Shown piece after piece: positions 42,672 through 51,981 of a stretch of 64,000 bases of DNA. This stretch comes from Halobellus limi. Its GTDB lineage: Archaea > Halobacteriota > Halobacteria > Halobacteriales > Haloferacaceae. Location: contig NZ_CP031311.1 of NCBI RefSeq assembly GCF_004799685.1, positions 1,674,001 to 1,738,000 on the forward strand. The letters are read 5' to 3'. Every line of letters starts with the position of its first letter. Position 1 is the stretch's first letter. The position numbers were made by a program, and so were the translations under genes. Under the pieces are notes generated by a model. The model saw only the letters and a list, made by a program, of their open reading frames with translations, was not told where the DNA came from and searched no databases.

Positions 42672-44864
42672 ATGCAAGCGACACAATCTCTCCCTGACGC
42701 CGCGAAGGACACCATTCGTCGTCAGTTCGACCGTGCCGAGTCGGATGCCCCGATCGTACTTTGGTGGGACGACGGGAACTATCTCGAGGATATCATCGAG
42801 CAAGCCTGTAGCGACCTCGGCGTCCACCTCAAGGTCGCAGAGGAGACGCCGCTGGAACTCCGGGCAAATCCCGTCGACGACGAACAGGTCTGGTACGTCC
42901 CACACGTCAAGGACCCCGAGGACAAGGAGGGCGATTACGACTGGTTCCGCGACGTGGAGCACACGGGCAGCGAGGTCGAACTAAGCATTGAGGACCTCAC
43001 CGTCCGTGTTTTCGGGAGTGAGCAACTTCAAGCGTGGGAGCTGAAGAACGCGACTCAGACCGAAGATCCCGTGAAGCGGCGAGAGGTCGCACGGATTCTG
43101 CACGACAAACTCACCGGAGTACAGCTACCGACGCTCGAACAACTCCGAACCCAAATCGTCACCGGAGGCTACACCGACCCCGTGGCGTTCGTACTTGAGA
43201 ACGGGTGGGGGGATATCGATGATGAGCCCGGAACCGTCGACCAGATGAAGGATCTGCTGACGGGTGAGGGAGTCGATGCGGTCGCAAACGAGGCAGATCC
43301 AGCGGGAATCGTTATTGCGACGCGTCGATGGGCTGTCGCCGAGTGGCTGATTCACGCTGGAGCCGATGCAGATGCGTTCCCGCCTGAGTTCCGTGCGGAG
43401 ACCGCTGGCGCTCACGACCTTCCGGAGCTCAAGTCCGTGCTGAACAACACGGCCTCTCCCGGTATCATCGCTGACCGCTATCTCGGCGAGACGGTATGGA
43501 CCGAGGTCGTCGGTGACGTGGAAGATCCATGGGAACTCTCGGATTGTATCGTCGACGCCGCACTCGAACATCGACTCTGGGACGAGTGGCACGCGTCCTT
43601 CGAGGCGGGTGACTACGAGACGTGCCTCGCCCGTGCGACCGACCGCTACGAGGCCCTCCGAGGGAGTGAGGGCTTCCACGGCGAATACCGAGGCGCGTAC
43701 GGGCCGGACAGCCCGTGGACGAAGACGTGGGAACAAGCAGCGGAGGTGGCTCGATTGGCACACCGGCTGGATACGTGGGACGACCAGACTACCGACGATG
43801 TCGTCGCCCTCTACGCCGACGAGGACGAGGGGACATGGCAGATTGACAACGCGGTACTCAAGCTCGTGGTCTCGGGTGAACCCGAGACGAAACTCTCTGG
43901 CGACCACCCAGCGACCGAGACGCTCGCCGACCTGCGGATGCAGCTACAGTCGGAGTACGTCGACTATCTCGAAGATCTCGGCGACCTCGTCACTGAGAAC
44001 GTAGAAGCGGGGGCACCGTTCGTCGACGAGAATCACGCCTACCAGTTCTTCACGAAGGAGTCCACTGGGCTCGAGAGTGGTCAGAGTGTTGCCCTGTTCG
44101 TCATCGACGCTCTCCGCCTCGACCTCGCCCGCCAGCTCGCGGACGAGTTGCGCGAGTACGTTGCCACTCTCCCTGCCGATGCCCCCGAGTTCGCTGTCGA
44201 CGAGAGCGTCTGGCTCGGAACGCTTCCCTCGGAGACCGAGTTCGGCAAGGCCGCGCTCACTCCGGGAGAGGTCAGTATGTTCGATATCTCGCTTGTCGAC
44301 GGCGACCTACAGCCACTCCGGAATAACCGGCACGTCACGACCAACCGCCGCAATTCGCTACTGAAGAGCGACGGCTGGACGGTGACCCGCGAAGAGGATG
44401 ATGGGTGGCAGTCGACGCGCGTCGCCTACTTCAAGAACGACCTCGACAACATCGGCGAGAAGGAACTCAGCGACCTCGAAGAGATGCTCTCTCGCCGTGT
44501 CGAAACTCTCGCTGAGTTCATCGGCGAGAAACTTCAGCAGGGTGAGTGGGATCAGGCATACATCTTGACCGACCACGGATTCGTTCTCCTCCCACACCAC
44601 GTGACACCAGAGAAGATCTCGCGACCCGACGCGTCTACAGACTCTGGGCGACGCTGGGTCGCTGGGGAGGATGTGGACGAGGATACGCCCGGCGTGCTGC
44701 TCGATTCCAGCGCGCGACTGGGCTATCTGGACGCAAACGTGAGCGTTCTCACGAGCCCTCTCAAGCGGTTCAGTAAGCAAGGAATGGGTGACGCTCGATT
44801 CTACCACGGCGGGCTGCTACCGCAGGAATTCGTCCTCGACTTCATCAGTATCACGCAGGGCTGA
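42672..44864 (+). CDS. pglZ: PglZ, alkaline-phosphatase-superfamily BREX protein
   Basis: A 730-residue protein. The PglZ domain starts near residue 465: VALFVIDALRLDLARQLADE holds the first metal-binding aspartate and the following R, DESVWLGTLPSETEFGKAAL matches the conserved strand with P-S-x-T-x-F, and YILTDHGFVLLPHH (about 626) gives the DHG metal site. The N-terminal 450 residues are helical, as in other PglZ proteins. PglZ is the signature protein of BREX; its phosphodiesterase-like site is needed for defence. Start ATG 42672 lies 97 bp after the region of the antisense gene's upstream end. The nuclease gene follows 24 bp downstream, in an operon. Confidence 0.92.
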   Translation: MQATQSLPDAAKDTIRRQFDRAESDAPIVLWWDDGNYLEDIIEQACSDLGVHLKVAEETPLELRANPVDDEQVWYVPHVKDPEDKEGDYDWFRDVEHTGSEVELSIEDLTVRVFGSEQLQAWELKNATQTEDPVKRREVARILHDKLTGVQLPTLEQLRTQIVTGGYTDPVAFVLENGWGDIDDEPGTVDQMKDLLTGEGVDAVANEADPAGIVIATRRWAVAEWLIHAGADADAFPPEFRAETAGAHDLPELKSVLNNTASPGIIADRYLGETVWTEVVGDVEDPWELSDCIVDAALEHRLWDEWHASFEAGDYETCLARATDRYEALRGSEGFHGEYRGAYGPDSPWTKTWEQAAEVARLAHRLDTWDDQTTDDVVALYADEDEGTWQIDNAVLKLVVSGEPETKLSGDHPATETLADLRMQLQSEYVDYLEDLGDLVTENVEAGAPFVDENHAYQFFTKESTGLESGQSVALFVIDALRLDLARQLADELREYVATLPADAPEFAVDESVWLGTLPSETEFGKAALTPGEVSMFDISLVDGDLQPLRNNRHVTTNRRNSLLKSDGWTVTREEDDGWQSTRVAYFKNDLDNIGEKELSDLEEMLSRRVETLAEFIGEKLQQGEWDQAYILTDHGFVLLPHHVTPEKISRPDASTDSGRRWVAGEDVDEDTPGVLLDSSARLGYLDANVSVLTSPLKRFSKQGMGDARFYHGGLLPQEFVLDFISITQG

Positions 44865-44888
44865 ACACTAAAATAAAGATTACATAGA

Positions 44889-46154
44889 ATGTCATCGCAG
44901 GAGATAGAGGCGGCAACAGCGGAGATTCGAGACCATATTGAGGGCTTCCTCGACACGTTGGAGGTCCGGATGGAGGAACCTCGGTTCGATGAGGTCATCG
45001 AGGAGAGCGAATCACTTGACAGCAAGAACCTGAGTCAACGACGGGAGCGATGTGTCGAAGATGCCCTCATCTGGCCGATATTGGAGACACTCGGCTTCGA
45101 CCATACTCCGCGGCCATACTATCCCTCGGGGGACGAGAACGAATGCCCTGACTTTCGGGTGGAGAATCTCGCCGACCGGGTCATCGGGGAGAACAAGTCG
45201 ATAAACCAGTTCGGCGAGGCGAAAAACGATCTCCGGACATATCTCGATTCTCAGCGGTACGAGTATGGCATCGCGACCGATGGGTTCCGGTGGGCTGTCT
45301 ACGAGGTTGAGGCCGATGAGAGAGGCCGCGCCACTACTGTAGATGTGGTCGCAGAGCAGAACATCAAGCCCGTAGTGCGACGACTTGCGCGGGAACGCGG
45401 GTTGGTCAGCTACACCGAGGAACTACAGTCTGAGAGCACGGTCGAAGGCGTGTTGGGACGCTTCTATCAGGCGTTCAATCACTACGGTGTCCGACGTGCA
45501 ATCGGTGGACTCGACGAATTCTATGATCTGTATGTAGAGGTCCTCGCCGGAGATGGGGAGTACCAGACCATCGAGTCCGACATCATGTCGATGTTGGAAG
45601 CACCAGATGATGCCACACAGAGTGAGGAGTTAGCGTTCGGAGCACTCTTCCTCGATCGGATGGCGTTCCTCAAACTGCTCGATGACCGTGGCGTCATCGA
45701 AGGTGTCTCATTGCGGAAGGAGTGGGAAGAGCACAATCGAGGCCTCAACCGATTCCGAGGGAGCTTCTACTCGACGTTCCTGCAACCACTGTTCTACGAT
45801 GCATTGTCTGCCCATCCTAAGCAACGCGATGGCGAACTCCAGCGATCGCTGCAAGTGGTGCCATTCCTCTCCGGCGGATTGTTCGAACGACTTCTCCCGA
45901 ACGAACTGGCGTACGACCTCCCAGACGAGACAGTGAAGACGGTGCTCTCCCGGTTCGTCGAGGGCGAGGGACGGACGCTAATCAACGAGGCAGCGAATGG
46001 GTCATTGCTTGAAACCTACACCGAAGAGTACGAGAACAGAGAGCTAGCTGGAGAGTTCCCACAGCACTATACAGCTATCGTAGGCGCTTACCACGGCGAG
46101 ATCGAATTCGTCGAGTCACAGATCGAGAGAACCCTCCGATCCTTCGAGGGATGA
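44889..46154 (+). CDS. PD-(D/E)xK nuclease-like protein in the BREX operon
   Basis: A 421-residue protein whose N-terminal third resembles the HsdR_N/type I restriction nuclease fold: RRERCVEDALIWPILETLGF (about 51-70), then ECPDFRVENLADRVIGENKS (85-104) giving PD...ExK with D88, E101 and K103, then a strand with GIATDGFRWAVYEV. The rest is helical (LEAPDDATQSEELAFGALFL, FRGSFYSTFLQPLFYDALSA) and resembles the part of type IIL or Eco57I-like enzymes that joins nuclease to methylase, but no methylase motif is present. It lies between pglZ (24 bp) and brxHII (58 bp). A nuclease here would give the BREX system a cutting partner; that is inference. Confidence 0.78.
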   Translation: MSSQEIEAATAEIRDHIEGFLDTLEVRMEEPRFDEVIEESESLDSKNLSQRRERCVEDALIWPILETLGFDHTPRPYYPSGDENECPDFRVENLADRVIGENKSINQFGEAKNDLRTYLDSQRYEYGIATDGFRWAVYEVEADERGRATTVDVVAEQNIKPVVRRLARERGLVSYTEELQSESTVEGVLGRFYQAFNHYGVRRAIGGLDEFYDLYVEVLAGDGEYQTIESDIMSMLEAPDDATQSEELAFGALFLDRMAFLKLLDDRGVIEGVSLRKEWEEHNRGLNRFRGSFYSTFLQPLFYDALSAHPKQRDGELQRSLQVVPFLSGGLFERLLPNELAYDLPDETVKTVLSRFVEGEGRTLINEAANGSLLETYTEEYENRELAGEFPQHYTAIVGAYHGEIEFVESQIERTLRSFEG

Positions 46155-46212
46155 ATCAGAACCTTCCGATAACATTCAAGATGCCGTGCTCCATTGACAC
46201 CTTCATCAGCGG

Positions 46213-49128
46213 ATGACGGACTCTACGTTCTCTCCCGGACAGCAAGTGATTCTGAACGGTGCATCTGCCGAGGTGATACAGACCCGGACAGTCGGCGACC
46301 TGCAGTATCTCCGCGCCTATATCGACGGTGAAGGCGTCAAGACGGTCTGTCTGGACGACGTTGAAATTCAACCTCGACAAGACCCGATTGACACGGTCAG
46401 CGACCAGCAACTCGAATCCCTCCACCCGGATCACGATGCGGTATCGGCTCAGTGGTTCGACCTCCACACGCAGGCGACGAAGCTCAAACTCGCCCATGAA
46501 CAGGGCCAGTTGCTGAGTATCTCGAACTCGCTCGTCCGGTTGGAGCCCTACCAACTGGCGTGTGTGAACTGGGTGATGCAGAAGCTTCGCCAGCGAGCGC
46601 TCATCGGCGATGACGTGGGGCTCGGGAAGACGATCGAAGCCGGGCTCATCCTCAAGGAATTGTCCGCTCGGAACCGTGCTGACCGTGTCCTGTTCGTCGT
46701 GCCAGCTCACCTGCAGAAAAAGTGGGTCAGGGACATGGATCGCTTCTTCGACGTGAATCTGACCGTCGCCGACCGGGCATGGGTAGAGGGCGAGCGGCGA
46801 CGGCTCGGCGAGGAGGCGAACATCTGGAATCAGGACCAGCAGCAGTTGGTCACGAGTATGGCCTTCGTCCGGCAAGATGAATTCCGCCCGGCACTCGAAG
46901 ACGTGTTCTGGGATGTCGTAGTGGTCGACGAGGCGCACAAAGCAGCCAAGCGAGGAGATTCTCCCAGTAAGACCTCCAATGCTGTCGATACGATAACGGG
47001 GAATTCGGACTCACTGCTCCTCCTGAGTGCGACTCCCCACGACGGTAAGGGCGAGGCGTTCCGCTCACTCGTTGAGTACGTCGACCCGTTCCTCGTCGCT
47101 GAAGATAGGGAACTCACGCAGGAAGCCGTCGACCGCGTGATGATTCGTCGGGGGAAGGAGGGTCTCTACGACGACAACGGTGAGCGGATCTTTCCGGACC
47201 GAGAGGTCAGTTCGGTTTCCGTCCAGATGACGCACGACGAGCGGCAGTTCTACCGGGGCGTCACCGACTACGTGAAGCACGTCTACAATCGCTCGGAGAA
47301 ACTCAACGAGCCCGCAGTTGGCTTCGCGATGGCGTTGATGCAGAAACGGCTGGTGAGCAGTGTCGGTGCCATTCACTCGACGCTCCGCCGCCGACTCAAT
47401 AACCTCCTCGACGAGGAAACCGCGACGGACGATCTCTCCGAGGAGACCGAAGCCTATCTCGACGGGGAGGATCTCGACGAGGACGGGAAGCAGCAGGCTG
47501 AAGACGAGATTGCCGGGGTTACAGTGGCGACTAACGACGAGCAACTCCAAGAGGAGATTGACACGCTTCGCGACCTCGTCGCACTTGCGGAGGGTCTTCC
47601 GGTCGACTCGAAGGCACAGAAGGTCCGACGGTTCATCAGCCAGCTACTCGAAGAGCAACCGAACGAGAAGCTCCTCCTGTTCACGGAGTATCGGGACACC
47701 CTCGACTATCTTCTGGAGTTCGTGCAGGACGAACCGTGGGCTGACGAGATTCTGGTCATCCATGGAGACGTGGACAAGGAAGATCGAGCTCGTATCGAGG
47801 AGGAATTCAACCACGGTCAATCACGACTGTTGTTCGCGACGGACGCGGCGAGCGAGGGCATCGATTTGCAACACAGCTGCCATATTATGGCCAACTACGA
47901 GCTGCCATGGAATCCAAATCGCTTGGAGCAACGTATCGGTCGCATCCACCGCTATGGTCAGGAGAAGGAGGTCAAGGTCTGGAACTTCCTCTTCGAAGAT
48001 ACCCGCGAGAGCGAGATCTTCGAGATGCTCCAGCACAAGGTCGACGAGATCCGGTCGAAGCTCGGCAATACTGCCGACGTGCTCGGGATGCTCGACGACA
48101 TCGACGTGGATTCGCTCATCATGAAGTCCATCCAGAACGACGAGCCAGCGAGTGCAACCAAGGAAGAACTCGAGGAGATGATCGAGGAGCGTCAGCGTAC
48201 GCTCGAGGAGTGGTACGAGCGGAGCCTTGTCGAGACAAGTACCTTCGACGCGGAGAGCCGACGGCAGATTCAGGAGGTGGTGGACGACTCCGAGGATGTC
48301 TACGGGAGCGAGGGTGATATCCGGGAATTCTTCGAGCAAGCTGTGACGGCCTTCGGTGGCGAGTTCGAGAAGCAGGGTACCAATCTATATCGGGCTGAGC
48401 TACCCGAGGGTCTTCGACCGTCGAACGGCGACGAGTCGTACGGCCCCTTCACGTTCGACCGGGACTTCGCGATGGAACATGAGGGAATCACGTATCTTGC
48501 GCCCGATACGGATGTGTTGCAGCGGTTGATGGCACGGGTGCTCGACGACGAACGTGGTGAAGTCGGACTCAAGTTACTCCCTTTCGTCGACAGTCCGGGT
48601 ATCACCTACAACTATCGCGTAGCGTTCGAGGATGGTACGGGGGAGGTGATTCGAGAGGAGACGATTCCTGTCTTCGTCGATGCCGAGCAACAAGATGCGC
48701 AACGGGCGCTCGGAGAACGAGTTGTCGAGGGGGAGACGGTCTCTGCGAAACCGGAAGTGGCCCATCTTCAGCAAACCTTGGCCGTAAGAGACGAGCTTCG
48801 CACAGCTGCTGATCGGTACGTGAGTATCCGGGTCAACGAAATCAAGGCTGAGTTGGGTGCCAGCCGGCACGAAGAAACGGCCCGTGAATTAGAGAATCTA
48901 AATGAGTATGCACAGGCCGAGCGAGAGCGGATCGAGGCCTTCATCGAGGAGTACCAGCGCAAAGCAGAGGGAGGATCAGACATGAACATCGCTATCCGCG
49001 GCCAGCAGGAGCGTCTCGAGAAACTCGAATCTCGCATTGAGCGGAGGCGAAAGGAACTACGCCAGCGCGAGCGAGTGATCTCGTTGGCTCCAGAAGTCGA
49101 GAATTACTGTCTCACACTTCCTCTTTGA
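46213..49128 (+). CDS. brxHII: BrxHII SNF2/RapA-type helicase
   Basis: A 971-residue superfamily 2 translocase. Motif I DDVGLGKTIEAGLILKEL (about 134-151), motif II VVVDEAHKAAKRG (about 236-248), motif III LLLSATPHDG, motif V FATDAASEGIDLQHSC and motif VI EQRIGRIHRYGQEKEV (about 571-586) are all intact. A long C-terminal domain with coiled-coil helices follows. The protein is related to RapA/HepA and to DrmD of DISARM, but its place after pglX and pglZ fits BrxHII of type 5 BREX. The start ATG 46213 is 58 bp after the nuclease gene stop. It is the last gene of the operon. Confidence 0.9.
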   Translation: MTDSTFSPGQQVILNGASAEVIQTRTVGDLQYLRAYIDGEGVKTVCLDDVEIQPRQDPIDTVSDQQLESLHPDHDAVSAQWFDLHTQATKLKLAHEQGQLLSISNSLVRLEPYQLACVNWVMQKLRQRALIGDDVGLGKTIEAGLILKELSARNRADRVLFVVPAHLQKKWVRDMDRFFDVNLTVADRAWVEGERRRLGEEANIWNQDQQQLVTSMAFVRQDEFRPALEDVFWDVVVVDEAHKAAKRGDSPSKTSNAVDTITGNSDSLLLLSATPHDGKGEAFRSLVEYVDPFLVAEDRELTQEAVDRVMIRRGKEGLYDDNGERIFPDREVSSVSVQMTHDERQFYRGVTDYVKHVYNRSEKLNEPAVGFAMALMQKRLVSSVGAIHSTLRRRLNNLLDEETATDDLSEETEAYLDGEDLDEDGKQQAEDEIAGVTVATNDEQLQEEIDTLRDLVALAEGLPVDSKAQKVRRFISQLLEEQPNEKLLLFTEYRDTLDYLLEFVQDEPWADEILVIHGDVDKEDRARIEEEFNHGQSRLLFATDAASEGIDLQHSCHIMANYELPWNPNRLEQRIGRIHRYGQEKEVKVWNFLFEDTRESEIFEMLQHKVDEIRSKLGNTADVLGMLDDIDVDSLIMKSIQNDEPASATKEELEEMIEERQRTLEEWYERSLVETSTFDAESRRQIQEVVDDSEDVYGSEGDIREFFEQAVTAFGGEFEKQGTNLYRAELPEGLRPSNGDESYGPFTFDRDFAMEHEGITYLAPDTDVLQRLMARVLDDERGEVGLKLLPFVDSPGITYNYRVAFEDGTGEVIREETIPVFVDAEQQDAQRALGERVVEGETVSAKPEVAHLQQTLAVRDELRTAADRYVSIRVNEIKAELGASRHEETARELENLNEYAQAERERIEAFIEEYQRKAEGGSDMNIAIRGQQERLEKLESRIERRRKELRQRERVISLAPEVENYCLTLPL

Positions 49129-49204
49129 GGTGGGGGAACGCCACTGAATATATTCTTCCACTGATTGTTCAGGTTCGGTTCTCTCAAGCAATCGAACCGG
49201 AGTC

Positions 49205-49858
49205 TCAGAAGAACACTTTCGGGTCAGCTACCCACTGTTCGATTGCGTCAAGCATCGTTCCCTCGTCGTCGAACGAGAGGCTGGCTCGATTGAGTGTCTC
49301 GTAATCGACGATAGAACCTTTCTCTACCATCGGCTCGGACTCTGTCACGGTTAGATTCCAACTTCCCCGGAAGTATCCGAGACTGGCTTCAATAGAGCCG
49401 TTTCGCATAGACACCTCGCAAACTGTTCGCCATCGTGTCGGCCCCCGTTCCTTCCGGAACTGTCCCTGAGTTAGTCGATCAACCTCGTCAAGCAAGCTCG
49501 ACCGGAAAGGGCCAAGTAGTGACTCAGGGTCAGATAGTGCCGCCTTGAGTTCAGAAACGGCGAAAGCCTTCGAGTAGAACTCGGCACTCACTCGGTCATC
49601 TCCCCGTGTAATGGAGACGATTGTGAACCAGTCGTCAGGAGACTCGACCTCCCATCCACTGATAGAAGCCGTTACCGAGATATCGTCCCGGCTCCACTTG
49701 ATTTTGGCTTCCCTGTATTCCTTGGCATCACCAGACAGGAAACCACCATCGTAGAGCGACTGGGTTGTTTTGATCTGAGTGTCCACCTCCCACAGCCAAG
49801 TGTCATCATCTCCAGCGATTTCCTCTGCGTACCGTTCAAATTCTTGTATAGGGCTCAT
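49205..49858 (-). CDS. Orphan protein at the right end of the island
   Basis: A 217-residue acidic, soluble protein (MSPIQEFERYAEEIAGDDDT). Beta-rich middle (REAKIKWSRDDISVTASISG, DDWFTIVSITRGDDRVSAEF) and two helices (AVSELKAALSDPESLLGPF) suggest a compact domain. No motif recognised. It converges on brxHII (76 bp between stops) and is read towards it. Function unknown; it may be the last gene of the island before the tRNA. Confidence 0.6.
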   Translation of the reverse strand: MSPIQEFERYAEEIAGDDDTWLWEVDTQIKTTQSLYDGGFLSGDAKEYREAKIKWSRDDISVTASISGWEVESPDDWFTIVSITRGDDRVSAEFYSKAFAVSELKAALSDPESLLGPFRSSLLDEVDRLTQGQFRKERGPTRWRTVCEVSMRNGSIEASLGYFRGSWNLTVTESEPMVEKGSIVDYETLNRASLSFDDEGTMLDAIEQWVADPKVFF

Positions 49859-50500
49859 CGTTTGTTCTCCGGAAGCAGTATCCTCGGACGTGCCGCGGGA
49901 ATTCGTCCCGTCTATTACAACGGTGTGTCGGAATATGTACTATTCGGTCTGAGTGTAGGGAGAAGATAGCCACAGAAACCATTCTAGTGGTCACACAATA
50001 CAGTAGAGGATATCCGTGGAAGTAACAGATAATAGGTAATTTCTGATTAGCCAGTTCCGATTAGAGGTCGGAAGGAGTTGGGAAACCTGCTGATTTCACC
50101 ACTTGACGCTCACGGTGTTGTGGCGAGTGTCAGGGTTTGGTGAGCGTACCCGAGCGTCGTCTCGACACTGCATTGGCGAAATTGCCCGCGCGAGGTGGAC
50201 ATGGGAACGTGAGACGTACCAACTTTTTTGACTCACAGCTTTTCGCGCCCGAGATGACACTGGCAATCGGAGGACTCCTCAAACACGCCAACAAGAAGTG
50301 GCGCGTGGTTGTTCCCGTGCGCAGGTCGCGGGGCTGAAAGTAACGCGTAGAGTTAAACCGCCCTCCATTTGATATCTTAGCGAATGGCAGACAGCAGAGA
50401 CCCCCAACTCAAAACGGGATGGAATCCAGACCATGAGTCGGGGGTGGGTTTAAATAGAACCCGCCGCTGTCGGGTGAATCTGAAGTGTAGTGAGGAAGGA
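49859..50500. other. Island-chromosome junction, no clear gene
   Basis: About 640 bp with no gene I can support; a 66-codon frame at 50137-50337 has basic, non-haloarchaeal composition and may be a decayed remnant. A GGGTTTAAAT promoter-like element at 50446-50455 and GTAGTGAGG at 50487-50495 mirror the sequences on the other side of the tRNA. Confidence 0.5.
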
Positions 50501-50575
50501 TGGGCGCTGCAGGATTTGAACCCGCGACAACTTGGTCCGAAGCCAAGCACTCTGTCCAAACTGAGCTAAGCGCCC
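50501..50575 (-). tRNA. tRNA-Arg (anticodon UCG)
   Basis: The complement folds as a tRNA. The acceptor stem pairs GGGCGCT with AGCGCCC, with discriminator A at 50501. The anticodon arm pairs CTTGG with CCAAG around loop CTTCGGA, so anticodon TCG reads CGA (arginine). The T arm pairs GCGGG with CCTGC around TTCAAAT. The D arm is GCTC/GAGT. No CCA is encoded and there is no intron. The 3' end faces the island at the left and the tRNA marks the GC change between island and core, so it is the probable integration site. Confidence 0.92.
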
Positions 50576-50601
50576 TCACTACCTGGTACCGCCGTGGGCC
50601 A

Positions 50602-50611
50602 ATTTAAACCC
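50602..50611 (-). promoter_or_regulatory. TATA box of the tRNA-Arg gene
   Basis: The complement reads GGGTTTAAAT, an archaeal TATA-like element with its core about 28-33 bp upstream of the tRNA 5' end at 50575, the expected distance. Confidence 0.6.
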
Positions 50612-50761
50612 ACGGATTCGCTCTCGATCTCGACGACGTCTGAGCCACCTCTCACCAAAGCGGTTGAATTCTGCGTGAACTTCGTTGGCGCACCGGAGAA
50701 CGATCGCGCGGCTATCCGAAGAGGCTCGTCGGCGCCGTACGTTCGAGAAGCTCGATTTCGA

Positions 50762-51067
50762 CTACCGATTCTCCCGCTGCTCGACCTTGTTCAGCTCGAT
50801 GAGCAGTCGAAACACGGCCTTCACGAGGTTCGAGTCCACGTCGAACTGTTCGGCGTTTCGCCCCGCACGCTCCATCACGCGCTCTTCTTGGCCCTCGTCG
50901 GTCGTCGGCAGGTCCTTTTCGGCTTTCACCTGTGCGACCGAGTCGGCGACGTAGGTTCGCCGGGCGATCAGTTCGACGATCTCCCGGTCGATGTCTTCGA
51001 TCTCCTCGCGTAGTTCGTCCAGCGACGGGTCCTCGTCGTCGGATGCGGTGTATTCGTTTCGGGTCAT
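50762..51067 (-). CDS. Chorismate mutase (AroQ type)
   Basis: Start ATG 51067 (MTRNEYTASDDEDPSLDELR) by the 4-base overlap with the upstream shikimate kinase; 101 residues. The helical AroQ pattern is clear: LDELREEIEDIDREIVELIA with the active-site R (about 20), RRTYVADSVAQVKAEKDLPT with R and K (about 36-48), and the C-terminal VFRLLIELNKVEQ. The enzyme converts chorismate to prephenate for phenylalanine and tyrosine. The same operon makes the shikimate phosphate used to build chorismate. Confidence 0.92.
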   Translation of the reverse strand: MTRNEYTASDDEDPSLDELREEIEDIDREIVELIARRTYVADSVAQVKAEKDLPTTDEGQEERVMERAGRNAEQFDVDSNLVKAVFRLLIELNKVEQRENR

Positions 51068-51918
51068 TGGATGCGTGCTCCGTCGTTTCGGGTGGTCGTT
51101 CGCCACGTTCGTCCGCTTCGTTCGTCCCACAGTTCCTGGACGCGATCGAGCCCCGAATCGTCGCCCACGGCGACGACGCTCGGGCCGGTCCCAGAGAGCG
51201 ACACGCCGGCGACGTGCGGCATCGCCTCGACGGCCGGTCGAGGCGAGAAGCCGAGCGCGGCCGAGAACGCCAGCCCGTTCACGGTCATCGCCTCGGCGTA
51301 CCGGTCGTCGAGTGCGAGATCGGCGACTAACTCGGCCATCGGGGCGACGTTCGCACACTGCTCGACGTCGGCGTCGGCGCTGTAGGCGCGTTCGTCGGGC
51401 GTCCAGACGAGGACGTCCCAGGTCACCTCGTCGCGGGCGAGCACCTCGTCGGTGTCGTTGTCGGTGACCGTGACCCCACCGAGCATCGACGCCGAGGCGT
51501 CGTCGAACGCGCCGGTCACGGTGACGCCGACGTCGCGGGCCGCCCGGACCCCGAGCCGACACGCGTCGAGTCGGTCCGGATCGGCTCCGAGCGCGTCGGC
51601 GGCGGCGAGGACCGTCGCGTTGGCCGCGGCGCTCGAACTTTTCAACCCCGCGGCCATCGGGACGTCGCTCTCGGTCCGGACGGATCCGCCGAACGGCGCG
51701 CCGTCGTCGCCGTACCTCTCGACCGCGAGTTCGACGCAGCGCTCGATGAGACGGGTGTCGGCGTCGACGTCTTCGGCGACCTCACCGGTGACCGTCCCGG
51801 AGTCGTCGAGTTCGACGGTGGCGGCCGTCTCGGCGTCGATGGCGAAGGCCGATCCGGTCCCCGTCGAGAGGGCGTTCAGCACCGTTCCCGCCCCCAACGC
51901 GACTGCGTGGCCGTGCAT
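51064..51918 (-). CDS. Archaeal shikimate kinase (GHMP family)
   Basis: A 284-residue GHMP kinase: MHGHAVALGAGTVLNALSTG at the start, the ATP-binding motif PMAAGLKSSSAAANATVLAA (about 90-109) and a late GVSLSGTGPSVVAVGDD glycine motif. This is the archaeal replacement for bacterial AroK; it phosphorylates shikimate. The adjacent chorismate mutase, overlapping at 51064-51067, supports the aromatic-pathway assignment over homoserine kinase. Normal length for haloarchaea. Confidence 0.92.
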   Translation of the reverse strand: MHGHAVALGAGTVLNALSTGTGSAFAIDAETAATVELDDSGTVTGEVAEDVDADTRLIERCVELAVERYGDDGAPFGGSVRTESDVPMAAGLKSSSAAANATVLAAADALGADPDRLDACRLGVRAARDVGVTVTGAFDDASASMLGGVTVTDNDTDEVLARDEVTWDVLVWTPDERAYSADADVEQCANVAPMAELVADLALDDRYAEAMTVNGLAFSAALGFSPRPAVEAMPHVAGVSLSGTGPSVVAVGDDSGLDRVQELWDERSGRTWRTTTRNDGARIQ

Positions 51919-51981
51919 ACCTGTATGCTGTCGACCGACCTAAAAGGAGTAGCGGTTGACACTCGCTGCCGGAGGAAGAGT

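Noticed and set aside
46213-49128. DISARM DrmD helicase
   Set aside because: The helicase is related, but the neighbours are PglX, PglZ, BrxB and two BrxC-type ATPases, with no DrmA/B/C; BREX fits better.
50137-50337. 66-codon frame next to the tRNA
   Set aside because: Basic, GTG start, no ribosome site; at most a decayed remnant at the island junction.
1-50500. Integrase, transposase or Dnd phosphorothioation genes
   Set aside because: I looked for them as the engine or cargo of the island and saw none in this window.
50762-51562. Extended 266-codon version of the chorismate mutase frame
   Set aside because: The first 165 codons are the shadow of the shikimate kinase gene; the real start overlaps its stop at 51067.
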